DNA of 39,642 nucleotides from Alphaproteobacteria bacterium (GTDB lineage Bacteria > Pseudomonadota > Alphaproteobacteria > Sphingomonadales > Sphingomonadaceae), in the NCBI GenBank assembly GCA_028293025.1, contig JAQGLF010000155.1:1-39642 (forward strand), given 5' to 3'. A model generated the notes under the pieces. The model was not told the DNA's origin and searched no databases. It saw only the letters and a list, made by a program, of their open reading frames with translations. Numbering within the stretch: the stretch's first letter is position 1; each line of letters begins with the position of its first letter. Shown piece after piece: positions 30,893-38,843 of the stretch. Position numbers and translations under genes: made by a program.

Positions 30893-31432
30893 TCAATCTC
30901 CTTCCCGCGGGTCCGGGCCGAAGCGATTGGGGCCGACCGTCTCCGGCGCGACGGTCAGGCCGAGGGCGGCCAGAACCAGGATGAAGCCGATCGCGGTGAG
31001 CAGGCCGGAAGGCCGATAGGCCGTCCACCATTGCGGATAGGGCGACGCCTGGGCGATCAGCTGGGGGGTGCAGATCGCGAACAGGGCGACGAGCAGCAGT
31101 GTCCACCAGCCCGACATGTCCTGGTCGTGGAGCCGCCGCGTGAACAGCGCAAACCACGGAAGCATCGAGACGATGGTGAGGGCGACGCGGACCAGGCGCC
31201 CCGCCTGCTCGGAGATCAGAGAGGTCGCGGCCAGCGCGCCGAGCCACACCAGGACGACGCTGCCGAGCCAGTACCAGGCCATCTCGGTCCGCCGCGAGCG
31301 GCCGGAGAAGTCGAACGTCCCCCTGATCGTCCTCAGGAGCAGCCGCCCGTTGCTGATACGGTCCGCCAATGCCAAGCTGCGCTTCCTTCCCGCCCCGTTA
31401 TTGCCGAAGCGGGCCGCCGTCCGCAATCGCAC
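30893..31432 (-). CDS. DUF805 inner-membrane protein
   Basis: The 179-residue protein has the DUF805 hallmarks: GTFDFSGRSRRTEMAWYWL at the start of the membrane part, RRLHDQDMSGWWTLL in the cytoplasmic loop and GPNRFGPDPR at the end, with four hydrophobic helices between. The first 40 residues are basic and may be outside the true start. The function of the family is unknown. Confidence 0.88.
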   Translation of the reverse strand: MRLRTAARFGNNGAGRKRSLALADRISNGRLLLRTIRGTFDFSGRSRRTEMAWYWLGSVVLVWLGALAATSLISEQAGRLVRVALTIVSMLPWFALFTRRLHDQDMSGWWTLLLVALFAICTPQLIAQASPYPQWWTAYRPSGLLTAIGFILVLAALGLTVAPETVGPNRFGPDPREGD

Positions 31433-31450
31433 CCGAAGCGGCGACAGCCG

Positions 31451-31986
31451 CTATCCCGTCGGCACATTCTCTCCGGACGGCAGCGCCACGCCACTGAGCT
31501 TCCAGCCCAGGCCGTGGCGAATGAAGACCAGACCCGATTGCCGACCGGCCTCCCCGGCGACGATGAATTCGGAAAGCCCCCGCCGATGGATTTCGGGCCG
31601 GTCCGGAAGGCGGAGGGCGGATTGCGTGCCGGTGCGCCGGCCATGGCCGCCGCATCGCCCCGCGCGATGAACGCCGCGCGTATGCCGCCGGGCGAAACCA
31701 GACCGTCGATTACCGGGTCGGCAAGGGCGGAGCCGAGCGCCAGCTCGAGCCCGCCGATCCCCGAACCGTCCTTGCGGGATTGCGCGCGCAGCCGGGCCCT
31801 GAACTTCGCTTTCAGATCTTTCCTCACCGCGGGAAAGTCGACGTAGGAGGCGAAGGCGTTGCTGTCGCCGGCCGCGGCCGCCGCTTTCATCTCGCGCAGA
31901 ATGTACCAAGGCGACGCGACATACCAGACGGAAGCGAGCGCCGCCGCAAGAAGGGCGAGCGCCCCGATCCATCTGGTCCTTGTCAT
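31451..31986 (-). pseudogene. DUF2939-like protein gene with frameshift
   Basis: The frame from ATG 31986 (MTRTRWIGALALLAAALASV...SPWYILREMKAAAAAGDSNA) follows the DUF2939 pattern with one N-terminal helix. It leaves the pattern near residue 135 at a run of five G (31577-31581). One extra G would restore LSEFIVAGEAG...GLVFIRHGLGWKLSGVALP, the expected end of the family, which is present in the neighbouring frame down to 31451. It may be a real mutation or a homopolymer read error. Confidence 0.75.
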
Positions 31987-32138
31987 GGGCGTACGCCTCG
32001 CCGTCCCCGTCGATGCCGGCTCGCGGGTCCGGCAGCGTAGCACGATCGGCGGGCTGGCCAGAAGCTGCCGCCATAAGGAACGGGGCGGCGGCAGGATCCT
32101 CCCGCCGCCGCCCCTTTCGCGCGGATCAGCCGCTCAGA

Positions 32139-32609
32139 TCAGCGGGCGCGATGGCGCTCGTAGGTCTGCACGCACTTGTCGGTCACGCTCCTCGAGCAGG
32201 CCGGATAGTTGCTGGTCGTGTCGACCGTCTGGCCGGTATTGGGATCGACCAGTGGGCCGCCCATCGCCGCGCCCTGCACGCCGTTCCAGCCGATCGGGAC
32301 GACCGCCGCTTCGGAGATCACCGCGATGCCGCGCGCGTCGCGGCGCGGGTTGCTATTGTCCGGCTGGACGACCGCGCCCGTCGCCGTCGCCATGTTCGAA
32401 GCCATGTCGGTCTGCGAGGTGGCGTTCATGTCGCTGGTCGCGGTCGCGTCCGTCTGGGTGGTCGCGTCGGTGGCGTCCGTCTGGCTCGCGGCCTGGCCGC
32501 TGGTCGACATGTCGCTATTGTTGGGCGTCGTGTCCGTGCCGTTCGTGGTCTGCGCGACCGCCGCGCCGCTCATCAACAGCGCGATCGCCAAAGCAGCTGC
32601 TCTCATCAC
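32139..32609 (-). CDS. Small exported Thr/Asp-rich protein
   Basis: The 156-residue protein has a signal peptide (MMRAAALAIALLMSGAAVA). A low-complexity linker of Thr, Asp, Ser and Ala follows (TDATDATTQTDATATSD). A conserved C-terminal part reads RDARGIAVISEAAVVPIGWN, GPLVDPNTGQTVD, YPACSRSVTDKCVQTYERHR, with a Cys pair. I recognise it as a conserved small sphingomonad protein of unknown role. Confidence 0.75.
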   Translation of the reverse strand: MMRAAALAIALLMSGAAVAQTTNGTDTTPNNSDMSTSGQAASQTDATDATTQTDATATSDMNATSQTDMASNMATATGAVVQPDNSNPRRDARGIAVISEAAVVPIGWNGVQGAAMGGPLVDPNTGQTVDTTSNYPACSRSVTDKCVQTYERHRAR

Positions 32610-32955
32610 AATTACTCCTGTCCGTGGTTGCTATGCCGGCGTCCGTGCGGGCGCCGTGGTGGCGGCGCGCCGGCCGCTGCACGGAGTCTGAAACGGGCGG
32701 CGGTGGGTCTTTCTCCGTCTCCGGCGGCACGTCGAAGGCGCGCAGGGACGGGCTGTGGCATGAGCGGGATGTGCCGACGGGGTGAGACGTTTTGGCCGAA
32801 CTGAGAGCTGTCTCCTGCGCCGCGGCCACGAAGCTGTCGATCCGACCCAGCGGGGTCGTCAGCGTCCGCCTCCACTCCGAGCAGATGCAAGCCGGGTCTG
32901 TCGCGCTCCACAATTACGCGATGGAAAAGCACCTCCACGCGCCCTCCGCAGCCCG
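32610..32955. other. Gene-free spacer, nothing recognised
   Basis: This 346-base stretch between the divergent 32139-32609 gene and the ArsR gene contains only weak open frames. A plus-strand run coding LAELRAVSCAAATKLSIRPS could be a decayed gene end. No repeat or RNA structure is evident. Confidence 0.4.
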
Positions 32956-32983
32956 TTGACATATATTGCTATACAGCTATATA
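32956..32983 (+). promoter_or_regulatory. Strong promoter with palindromic operator for ArsR gene
   Basis: TTGACA (32956-32961) and TATATA (32978-32983) are 16 bases apart. Between and over them lies TATATT-GCT-ATAC-AGC-TATATA, an imperfect palindrome of the sort bound by ArsR/SmtB dimers. The ArsR start codon is 11 bases downstream, so autoregulation is likely. Confidence 0.65.
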
Positions 32984-32994
32984 GCCGCTTAGCA

Positions 32995-33336
32995 ATGAAT
33001 TGGACCTCCTCCACCCAGCTGGATACAGCCTTCGCGGCCCTGAGCGATCCGACCAGGCGGGCCATCCTCGCCCGTCTCGCCCTCGGCGAAGCGACCGTGT
33101 CCGAGCTGAGTAAACCCTTCGCTTTGACCCAGCCGACCGTCTCCAAGCATCTCAAGGTGCTCGAACAGGCCGGGCTGATCGAGGGCGCGCGCGACGCGCA
33201 GCGGCGGCCGCGGCGGCTGAACGCGGCCGCGATGAAGGACATGGCCGAATGGCTGGAGCCCTTCCGGCGGCTCTGGGAGAGCCGCTTCGACAATCTCGAC
33301 CGCCATCTGGCGACGACCGTGAAAAAGGAGAAATGA
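32995..33336 (+). CDS. ArsR-family transcriptional regulator
   Basis: The 113-residue protein has a winged-helix fold: 'FAALSDPTRRAILARLALGEATVSELSKPFALTQPTVSKHLKVLEQAGLI' is the standard ArsR helix-turn-helix. There is no Cys metal-binding motif (ELCVC), so it is of the non-metal type usually paired with an SRPBCC gene, which follows after one base. It probably represses its own operon through the palindrome at 32962-32983. Confidence 0.9.
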   Translation: MNWTSSTQLDTAFAALSDPTRRAILARLALGEATVSELSKPFALTQPTVSKHLKVLEQAGLIEGARDAQRRPRRLNAAAMKDMAEWLEPFRRLWESRFDNLDRHLATTVKKEK

Positions 33337-33337
33337 C

Positions 33338-33811
33338 ATGCCCCCCGCCGCCGACACCCTTGCGCCCACGGGCTTCGAAATCGACCGCGCCACGCACACG
33401 ATCCGGCTGACCCGCGATTTCGCCGCCGATCCCGCGCAGGTCTTCGCCGCCTGGACGCAGCCGGAGCAGGTCGCCTGCTGGTGGGATGCCGCGGGCGAAC
33501 CCCTGGCGCGCTGCGAGATCGACCTGCGGGTCGGCGGCGCCTTCGCCTTCGTCAGCCGCGGCCATCCGGACATGCCCTTCGCCGGAATCTATCGCGAGAT
33601 CGCGCCGCCCGCGTGGATCGTGTTCGACGCGATGGGCGCGGTCGGGCGCGTCCTCCTGGCCGAGGCGGAAGGCGGGACGCACATGATCGTGGAGATCGAA
33701 TGCGCCACCGCCGAGCAGCTCGAGCAGTTCGTGAAGATGGGCGTCCACATCGGCACCGGCCGCACGCTCGACAATCTCGTCGCGCACCTCGACGGCGCGG
33801 GAGCGGCCTGA
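33338..33811 (+). CDS. SRPBCC/AHSA1-family protein
   Basis: The 157-residue protein is a START-like fold: 'IRLTRDFAADPAQVFAAWTQPEQVACWWDA', 'CEIDLRVGGAFAFV', 'FAGIYREIAPPAWIVFDAM', 'THMIVEIECATAEQLEQFVKMGV'. This is the AHSA1 type with a hydrophobic ligand pocket. It overlaps or abuts the ArsR gene and is the usual partner of that regulator. The ligand is unknown. Confidence 0.9.
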   Translation: MPPAADTLAPTGFEIDRATHTIRLTRDFAADPAQVFAAWTQPEQVACWWDAAGEPLARCEIDLRVGGAFAFVSRGHPDMPFAGIYREIAPPAWIVFDAMGAVGRVLLAEAEGGTHMIVEIECATAEQLEQFVKMGVHIGTGRTLDNLVAHLDGAGAA

Positions 33812-33898
33812 ACGCGATCCCCCTGCGGCGGTGGCCGCTTGCATGCCTGAAACGCTGCGCCCAAACTCGCCCGGAAAAGGAGCGGTAAGCTGTCCGAC

Positions 33899-34633
33899 AT
33901 GCTGCGGGGAAAGGTGGCGCTGATCGTCGGGGGCAGCCGCGGCATCGGCGGGGCGATCAGCCGGCGGATGGCCGCCGACGGAGCGTCGGTCGCGATCGTC
34001 CATCTCAGCCGATCCGCCGAAGCTTCGCAACTCGCCGCCGAGCTCGAAGCTGCGGGAACGGAGATGCTGCTGATCGCCGCGGACGTGGCCGATCCGGCAG
34101 CGCTTGCGGCAGCGATCGACGCCGCCCTCGACCGCTTCGGCCGGATCGACATATTGGTCAACAATGCCGGGCTCAGCGTGACCGGCCCGCTCGAAGATTA
34201 TACTGCCGACGACTTCGACCGCGTGTTCGCCGTCAACGTGCGCTCGCCCTTCCTGGCCGCCCAAAAAGTGGCCGGAACCATGGCCGACGGGGGCCGCATC
34301 GTCACCATCGGCAGCATCGTCGCCGATCGCATGCCGGGGCCGGGCGGAACGCTCTATGCCGCCAGCAAATCCGCTCTGGCGGGCCTGACGCGGGGGCTGG
34401 CGCGCGATCTCGGCGCCCGCGCCATCACCGTCAACCTCGTCCAGCCCGGTCCGACCGACACCGAGCGTAACCCGGCCGACGGCCCGAATGCGGCGGACAA
34501 CAGGACCCCCCTCGCCATCCCGCGTCACGGCACGCCCGACGAAGTCGCCGGTCTGGTCGCCTATCTCGTCTCGGACGCGGCCGCCTTCGTCACCGGCGCC
34601 GTCTACAATATCGACGGGGGATGGAGCGCCTGA
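33899..34633 (+). CDS. Short-chain dehydrogenase/reductase (SDR)
   Basis: The 244-residue protein has the classical SDR set: GGSRGIG (11-17) for NAD(P), NNAG (88-91), Asn113, catalytic Ser139, Tyr153 and Lys157 (YAASK). The C-terminal NIDGGWSA is typical. An Arg in GGSRGIG suggests NADP. A CTG at 33890 has a better ribosome site (GGAG, 7 bases) than the ATG. It is downstream of the ArsR-SRPBCC pair on the same strand. The substrate is unknown. Confidence 0.9.
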   Translation: MLRGKVALIVGGSRGIGGAISRRMAADGASVAIVHLSRSAEASQLAAELEAAGTEMLLIAADVADPAALAAAIDAALDRFGRIDILVNNAGLSVTGPLEDYTADDFDRVFAVNVRSPFLAAQKVAGTMADGGRIVTIGSIVADRMPGPGGTLYAASKSALAGLTRGLARDLGARAITVNLVQPGPTDTERNPADGPNAADNRTPLAIPRHGTPDEVAGLVAYLVSDAAAFVTGAVYNIDGGWSA

Positions 34634-34712
34634 CGGAGGAAATTCAGGGGCCAATCGAAGGGGACGCCCAAGCTGGACGCCCCCTGCGTTCGGCTTTCGA
34701 GTGCGCCGCCGA

Positions 34713-34838
34713 TCAGCGGGCGCAGGTGCAGCGCTCGCCGCACTTGCAGCTGTTGCCGCACGCGCAGGCGGCGGGCTGGTTGGCGCAGCGGCACTCGGGG
34801 GCGCAGCGGCAGGGATTGCATTTGCAGGTCGGGGTCAT
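34713..34838 (-). CDS. Small metallothionein-like protein
   Basis: This 41-residue protein reads MTPTCKCNPCRCAPECRCAN, then QPAACACGNSCKCGERCTCAR. It has 12 cysteines arranged as six C-x-C pairs (residues 5/7, 10/12, 16/18, 25/27, 31/33, 37/39) and no aromatic or His residues, which is a metallothionein composition. The ATG has GGAG at 7 bases. It should bind several Cu(I), Zn or Cd ions in thiolate clusters in the cytoplasm. It lies between the SDR gene and an AraC regulator, close to a DUF411 copper-related gene. It is shorter than cyanobacterial SmtA (about 56 residues). Confidence 0.85.
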   Translation of the reverse strand: MTPTCKCNPCRCAPECRCANQPAACACGNSCKCGERCTCAR

Positions 34839-34945
34839 GGGAAATCTCCGTCATTGGGTTGCTGGAGCTTTGTGACTAGACCTCGGTGGCGCGGCGGCGC
34901 TTGAACGCAGCGGCTGAAATGCCGTCAATCGGAGACTGCGTCTGA

Positions 34946-35737
34946 ATGGAGATCGAGGGGCGCGGCAGGATCCTCGTCTGGGAGGGTGCCAGCCTTTGGC
35001 TCCTCGAGGCGGCGGGCGGCGTCGGCCGGGCGGACTTCCATTCCCATCACGCGATCCAAATCACCCTCGCGCTCGAAGGCGATTTCGAGCTGCGCACCGC
35101 CGATGAGCGGCTGCGCGGCCCCGCCGTCGCCGTCGCCGCGGACGCCAGCCATGTCTTTGAGGCAAGCGGGCTGGTGGCCTTCCTCTTCGTCGAGCCGGAA
35201 AGCCGGGAGGGGCGAGCCCTTGCCGCGTCCTTCCGGGGCAAGGCGTTGCGCGCGCTGTCCGGCGAGTCCGTCGCGCAGCATCGCGCCGCGCTTGCCGCCG
35301 CATTCCGGTCGGGCAGCCGGGATGAGGAGTTCGCGCGGCTCGGTGCGGTGATCGTCGCCGCGATGGCCGGATCGGCCGAGGCAAGGGTGGCGGACCCTCG
35401 CATACGGTCGATGATCGATCATGCCGGCGGCAATCTGCAGAACGGCGTCAGCCTGCCCTCGGCGGCGAGCGCGGCCTGCCTGTCGGAGAGCCGGGCGCGT
35501 CACCTGTTCGTCGAGCAGACCGGGTTGCCGTTCAAGACCTACGTCCTGTGGCTCCGCATCGGGCGCGCGGTGGAGCTCTACGCGGCGGGTGCATCGCTCA
35601 CCGAAGCCGCGCATGAAGCGGGCTTTGCCGATTCCGCCCATTTCAGCCGCACCTTCCGCCGCACTTTCGGCCTGCCCGCTGCGGCGCTGCGCGTGAACAG
35701 CCGCTTCGTCCAGGCCGTCCAGCCAGACGCCGCCTGA
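34946..35737 (+). CDS. AraC-family transcriptional regulator
   Basis: The 263-residue protein has an N-terminal cupin-like sensing part (FHSHHAIQITLALEGDFELR) and a C-terminal AraC double helix-turn-helix. The latter covers 'LPSAASAACLSESRARHLFVEQTGLPFKTYVLWLRIGRAVELYAAG', then 'SLTEAAHEAGFADSAHFSRTFRRTFGLPAAALR'. The His cluster HSHH may bind metal. It is divergent from the metallothionein gene and upstream of the DUF411 gene, so it could regulate either. The ligand is inferred only. Confidence 0.88.
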   Translation: MEIEGRGRILVWEGASLWLLEAAGGVGRADFHSHHAIQITLALEGDFELRTADERLRGPAVAVAADASHVFEASGLVAFLFVEPESREGRALAASFRGKALRALSGESVAQHRAALAAAFRSGSRDEEFARLGAVIVAAMAGSAEARVADPRIRSMIDHAGGNLQNGVSLPSAASAACLSESRARHLFVEQTGLPFKTYVLWLRIGRAVELYAAGASLTEAAHEAGFADSAHFSRTFRRTFGLPAAALRVNSRFVQAVQPDAA

Positions 35738-35816
35738 TTCACCCGATGCGCGCCGCGGGGCGATGGACACGGCCTTCATCGGCCTCCAATATCCATGCCG
35801 AACCGGAGGATTGCTC

Positions 35817-36263
35817 ATGCTCGCCATACGTCGCTTCTTGGCCGCCCTTGCTTTGGCTGTCCCCGCTTTGGCCATCGCGGCGGCGCCAATCGCCATGCAT
35901 CGCGACCCCGGCTGCCCCTGCTGCCTCAAATGGGCGGCGCAGGTACGCGCGCAATTCGGGCGGCAGGTACAGGTCATCGACGATTCCCAACGCGCGCTGT
36001 TGCAGAAGCGCCTGGGCGTGCCCGCCGATCTCGCCTCCTGCCACACAGCGGTCATCGACGGCATGGTCTTCGAAGGTCACGTTCCGATCGCCGACATGAA
36101 GCGGGTGCTGGCGCAGCGCCCGAAAGGCGTTGCCGGCCTCGCGGTCGCCGGCATGCCGACGGGCTCCGAGGGCATGGAGATGCGGGGCCAAAAAGGCCAG
36201 GCCTATGACGTGATCGCCTTCGGCCCGGGTGGGCGCAGAGTGTTCGCGCACCACGCGGCCTGA
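35817..36263 (+). CDS. DUF411 periplasmic copper-related protein
   Basis: The ATG at 35817 (GGAGG, 7 bases upstream) gives 148 residues with a signal peptide (ALALAVPALAIAAA). The mature part has the DUF411 motif HRDPGCPCCLKWAAQV (thiol cluster), a conserved SCHTAVIDG and a VPIADMKRVLAQRPKGVAGLAVAGMPTGSEGM segment. DUF411 proteins are often encoded with copper-resistance genes and are thought to bind copper in the periplasm. Here it lies near a metallothionein and an AraC gene. Confidence 0.88.
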   Translation: MLAIRRFLAALALAVPALAIAAAPIAMHRDPGCPCCLKWAAQVRAQFGRQVQVIDDSQRALLQKRLGVPADLASCHTAVIDGMVFEGHVPIADMKRVLAQRPKGVAGLAVAGMPTGSEGMEMRGQKGQAYDVIAFGPGGRRVFAHHAA

Positions 36264-36303
36264 GCGCTGCGCGGTTCAGCCGGCCCGCCCGCACGGTGAC
36301 GCT

Positions 36304-36816
36304 TTAGCCGAGCAGCCAATGGCCGAGCAGGCGCCCGAACGGGAAGGTGAAGAAGCCGGCGATCAGCAGCGCCCCGGTCACCATCCCCCGCACCATGCGC
36401 CGATGCGTCGTCAGGCGCCGCGTCCTGGCCGTCCACCAGATCAGCGGCGCCTGGACGATGACGAATATGGACAGCAGGTGGATCAAGCTCCAATGGCCGG
36501 GATGGATCACGCGGATCCCGAGCGAGAGCAAGGCCGTTGCCAGCATCGCGCTTACCCAGATGCGTCCGAGCAGACGGTGCCGCGGATCGCCGCGGCGCCG
36601 GAGAAGGATGACCGGAGTCAGCCCGGTCGCGGTCAGGATCGTCGCGAGGTGCAGCCAGATCACCGCCGGTATCGCCGCCCATTCCGCGCGGCCCCGGACG
36701 ATCGCGGTCAGCGCCGCCGCGAGCAGGACCATCGAGGCATAAGCGAGGAAGCGCTCATAGCCGTCCGCGCTGATCGGCTTCGGCCGCTCGCGATCTCCGA
36801 GAGAAATTGTCGCCAC
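36304..36816 (-). CDS. DUF2306 membrane protein
   Basis: The GTG at 36816 behind AAGGGG (7 bases) gives 170 residues with four hydrophobic helices. The DUF2306 pattern is seen: 'HRLLGRIWVSAMLATALLSLGIRV', 'LSIFVIVQAPLIWWTARTRRLTTHRRMVRGM' and FTFPFGRLLGHWLL. Conserved His in THRRM and HRLLG may bind haem or metal. It is the last host gene before the tRNA-like sequence and the right-hand phage block. Confidence 0.8.
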   Translation of the reverse strand: MATISLGDRERPKPISADGYERFLAYASMVLLAAALTAIVRGRAEWAAIPAVIWLHLATILTATGLTPVILLRRRGDPRHRLLGRIWVSAMLATALLSLGIRVIHPGHWSLIHLLSIFVIVQAPLIWWTARTRRLTTHRRMVRGMVTGALLIAGFFTFPFGRLLGHWLLG

Positions 36817-36897
36817 GCACACACCCCTTTGTTTTTGGACCATGCCCGCACCTGGCGGGAGGCTCAAGCCTTTGGCATCCAGGAGATATTTGAAATT

Positions 36898-36982
36898 TGC
36901 CGGCGACCGGGATCTGCCCGGCACCCGAGCCGAAGGCTGATGGCGGTTGCGACGGTGCGTCTACCAATTCCGCCACGCCGGG
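36898..36982 (-). tRNA. tRNA-Leu-like sequence, probably degenerate
   Basis: On the minus strand the 85-base stretch has a Leu-type 5' part (acceptor CCCGGCG, then TGGCGGAATTGGTAGACGC as D-arm). Seventeen bases of anticodon arm, a variable-arm hairpin (AGCCTTCGGCT), a T-stem (GCCGG/CCGGT) and a 3' acceptor strand CGCCGGC that pairs in six of seven positions follow. However, the anticodon arm does not pair (CCGTC against CCATC) and lacks U33. The T-loop reads GCAGATC instead of TTCRANY, and no CCA is encoded. Size and order fit tRNA-Leu, but function is doubtful. It lies at the edge of the right phage block, as expected for an integration target or its remnant. Confidence 0.4.
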
Positions 36983-37068
36983 CTCCCGCTCATATCAGTT
37001 GGGCGCGCGGCAGCGAAGGACCCTTTGCCAAGGCAATTGCGAAGTTACGACCATTTGCCCCCCGGCCT

Positions 37069-37683
37069 TCACGCCGCCCTCCTCCGCGTCCCCCGCACGA
37101 TCGCCAGCAGCCCGTCCACCGCCAGCTTCAGCTGCTCCGCATCCCCTGCCCTCGGCAGCTCGCCGCTCGCCGCGCGCTTCATCGCCGCCAGGCGGGCGTT
37201 GATCAGGCGGTCGAGCCATGCGGGGTTTCCCTCGGGGAACCAATGCGGGTCGACGACCAGCGACTGGACCGCGTCATAGGAGGCGCGGCCGGCGGATTTG
37301 ACCGTCGCGTCGAGCGCCTGGAAGCGCTCGCCGGACATGTCGAGGCCGCCGGCCCAGGAGGTCCCGCGCCGGTCCTCCGCTTCGTAATTGGCGACGCCGC
37401 CCGGCGCCGGCCAATAGGACCAGTAGCGCTCCGCATAACCGAGCCCCGCGTCGCGGATCGCGGCCGGATCGGCGTCGTGGCCGTCGAGCAGGCCGACCAG
37501 CCAGGCGCGGCCGATCGGCGTCCCGGCCCATTGGTCGCCCTTGCCGCCCTGGAACGGCCGGAAGCGCAGGCGCAGGGCCAGCGTCCGTTCGCTGCCGTCG
37601 TCGCGCACCGCCTTCAGCTTCCCACAGGCGTGCCGCGCGCCGCTCTTCCGCGGCCTGCCGGCCTTGCTCCGCCGCTTCGCCAT
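37069..37683 (-). CDS. Phage-type protein of unknown function
   Basis: The ATG at 37683 gives 204 residues with a very basic start (MAKRRSKAGRPRKSGARHAC) that can bind DNA or RNA. A soluble domain follows with GERYW-like aromatic stretches (LGYAERYWSYWPAPGGVANY), 'SGERFQALDATVKSAGRASYDAVQSLVVDP' and a helical end. It has no recognised family. It is the last gene on the minus strand next to the tRNA-like sequence and follows the 37777-38157 gene, so it is likely part of the same early/regulatory transcript. Confidence 0.65.
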   Translation of the reverse strand: MAKRRSKAGRPRKSGARHACGKLKAVRDDGSERTLALRLRFRPFQGGKGDQWAGTPIGRAWLVGLLDGHDADPAAIRDAGLGYAERYWSYWPAPGGVANYEAEDRRGTSWAGGLDMSGERFQALDATVKSAGRASYDAVQSLVVDPHWFPEGNPAWLDRLINARLAAMKRAASGELPRAGDAEQLKLAVDGLLAIVRGTRRRAA

Positions 37684-37776
37684 CAGCCTTGCTCCTTTCC
37701 GCTCTCGTTCGATCCTGTCCGTGTGACCGCGTCGGCCGCGACGCCCGACGGCACCCTGCCCCTCCCCGGCCAAGGC

Positions 37777-38157
37777 TCAGGCTTCCTTGGCTGCCGGCGC
37801 GTGGTGGCGGACGAGGTAGCGCCGGATCGCGGCCAGCAGAGCCGCCGAGCCGCGCTCCGCGTCGCGCCGCGATGCTTCCGCCTCGGCCGCGTCCTCGGCG
37901 CCGTCAACGGCGGGGATTGAAGCGGCGGGCCGGCCGCGAGCCGTCCCGCGCAGAGCCTGGCGGATCGCGGTCACCTGTCCCGCCGCCATGCCGAGATAGT
38001 CAGAGACGAAGCCGTCGGCGCCGCCGGCACGGATCATCGCCCGCGCCTTCTCGATCACGTCGGCATCGGCATAGACCTCCTTGGGGAGGCTGCTTCGGAG
38101 CGGAGAATCATACCACATTCCTTGGATATGCGATAATCGGAATTCATTGGCAACCAT
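37777..38157 (-). CDS. Phage-type regulator with HTH-like segment
   Basis: The frame encodes 126 residues from ATG 38157, or 113 from MWYDSPLRSSLPKEVYADAD at ATG 38118. I lean to the second start because a promoter (TTGCCA-N17-CATATC) lies between the two and would make the mRNA begin near 38118. The middle has DYLGMAAGQVTAIRQALRG, which resembles a helix-turn-helix. The C-terminus is helical and charged. It is divergent from the S24 repressor gene, the usual place for a Cro- or CII-like regulator. Family not recognised. Confidence 0.6.
   Translation of the reverse strand: MVANEFRLSHIQGMWYDSPLRSSLPKEVYADADVIEKARAMIRAGGADGFVSDYLGMAAGQVTAIRQALRGTARGRPAASIPAVDGAEDAAEAEASRRDAERGSAALLAAIRRYLVRHHAPAAKEA
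38125..38153 (-). promoter_or_regulatory. Promoter with TTCCGA-type site, left of repressor gene
   Basis: On the minus strand TTGCCA (38153-38148) and CATATC (38130-38125) are 17 bases apart. AATTCCGATTAT lies in the spacer (38133-38144), matching nine of twelve bases of the late-promoter site AGTTCCGATATT. The same arrangement is seen at 39411-39440. Confidence 0.5.
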
Positions 38158-38176
38158 AAAGTTGCGATGTTCTCAA

Positions 38177-38191
38177 TTGCGATCATCGCAA
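38177..38191. promoter_or_regulatory. Perfect palindrome TTGCGATCATCGCAA, likely repressor operator
   Basis: This 15-base palindrome lies 20 bases before the preferred repressor start (38212), with a further TTGCGAT half site at 38162. If the repressor started at ATG 38167 the operator would be inside its coding sequence, which favours the 38212 start. Confidence 0.55.
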
Positions 38192-38211
38192 GAACGGGCG
38201 AGACCGCGGGC

Positions 38212-38757
38212 ATGGATGCGGAGGAGATAAGGCGGCGGCTCAAGGAGCTGGGGCTGAGGCAGGTCGACCTCGCCCGCCATCTCGGCATGGAGGAGAACAA
38301 GCTCTCCAAGTCGCTCTCGGGGGAGCGGCGCTTTCGCGTCGAGGAGATGGACAAGATCCGTGGCTTGATAGGCGTCGGCCTCGATGCAGTCCCGACTCTC
38401 GGCGACGTTTCAGCGGGCAACTGGCGGGAGGCTGTCAAAAAGCCGATCGGCTCAATACCCCGGCCCGATCCCAGCATCCCGGCGCGCTCCTTCGCGCTTC
38501 GCGTCTCGGGCGATTCGATGGACAAGGAGGTGCCCGACGGCGGTACCGTGATCGTCGATCCGGAGGACAGGGATCTGTTCCCCGAACGCTTCTACGTGGT
38601 GATGGTCGATGGCGAGGCGACCTTCAAGCAGTTCAAATCGGACCCCGCCCGCTTCGTCCCCTGCTCCACCAACCCCGCCCACCACGAGATCCGCATCGGC
38701 AGCGGCCAGCCCTTCGAGCTGGTCGGCCGCGTGATCTGGAAAGCCTCGCGGATGTAA
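38212..38757 (+). CDS. CI/LexA-like phage repressor (HTH plus S24 peptidase)
   Basis: The 181-residue protein has an N-terminal XRE helix-turn-helix (LRQVDLARHLGMEENKLSKSL) and a C-terminal S24 domain. The self-cleavage site is Ala68-Gly69 (DVSAGNW), the nucleophile is Ser102 (SGDSM) and the general base is Lys139 (ATFKQF), so all three are intact. Such repressors keep a prophage silent and cut themselves when RecA is activated by DNA damage. It is divergent from the 37777-38157 gene with operators between. It is the best candidate regulator of the TTCCGA-type sites in the window. Confidence 0.9.
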   Translation: MDAEEIRRRLKELGLRQVDLARHLGMEENKLSKSLSGERRFRVEEMDKIRGLIGVGLDAVPTLGDVSAGNWREAVKKPIGSIPRPDPSIPARSFALRVSGDSMDKEVPDGGTVIVDPEDRDLFPERFYVVMVDGEATFKQFKSDPARFVPCSTNPAHHEIRIGSGQPFELVGRVIWKASRM

Positions 38758-38843
38758 CCCTGCGAAGGGCAGAAGGGGGTCACGCGAAGACGCGAGACGC
38801 GAAGAAACGGCAAAGCAAGTACCTCGCCCGCCGTTTTACTGTC

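Noticed and set aside
36755-36976. Minus-strand protein starting MAELVDAP
   Set aside because: This peptide is the usual false translation of a tRNA-Leu 5' part; the stretch is better read as the tRNA-like sequence.
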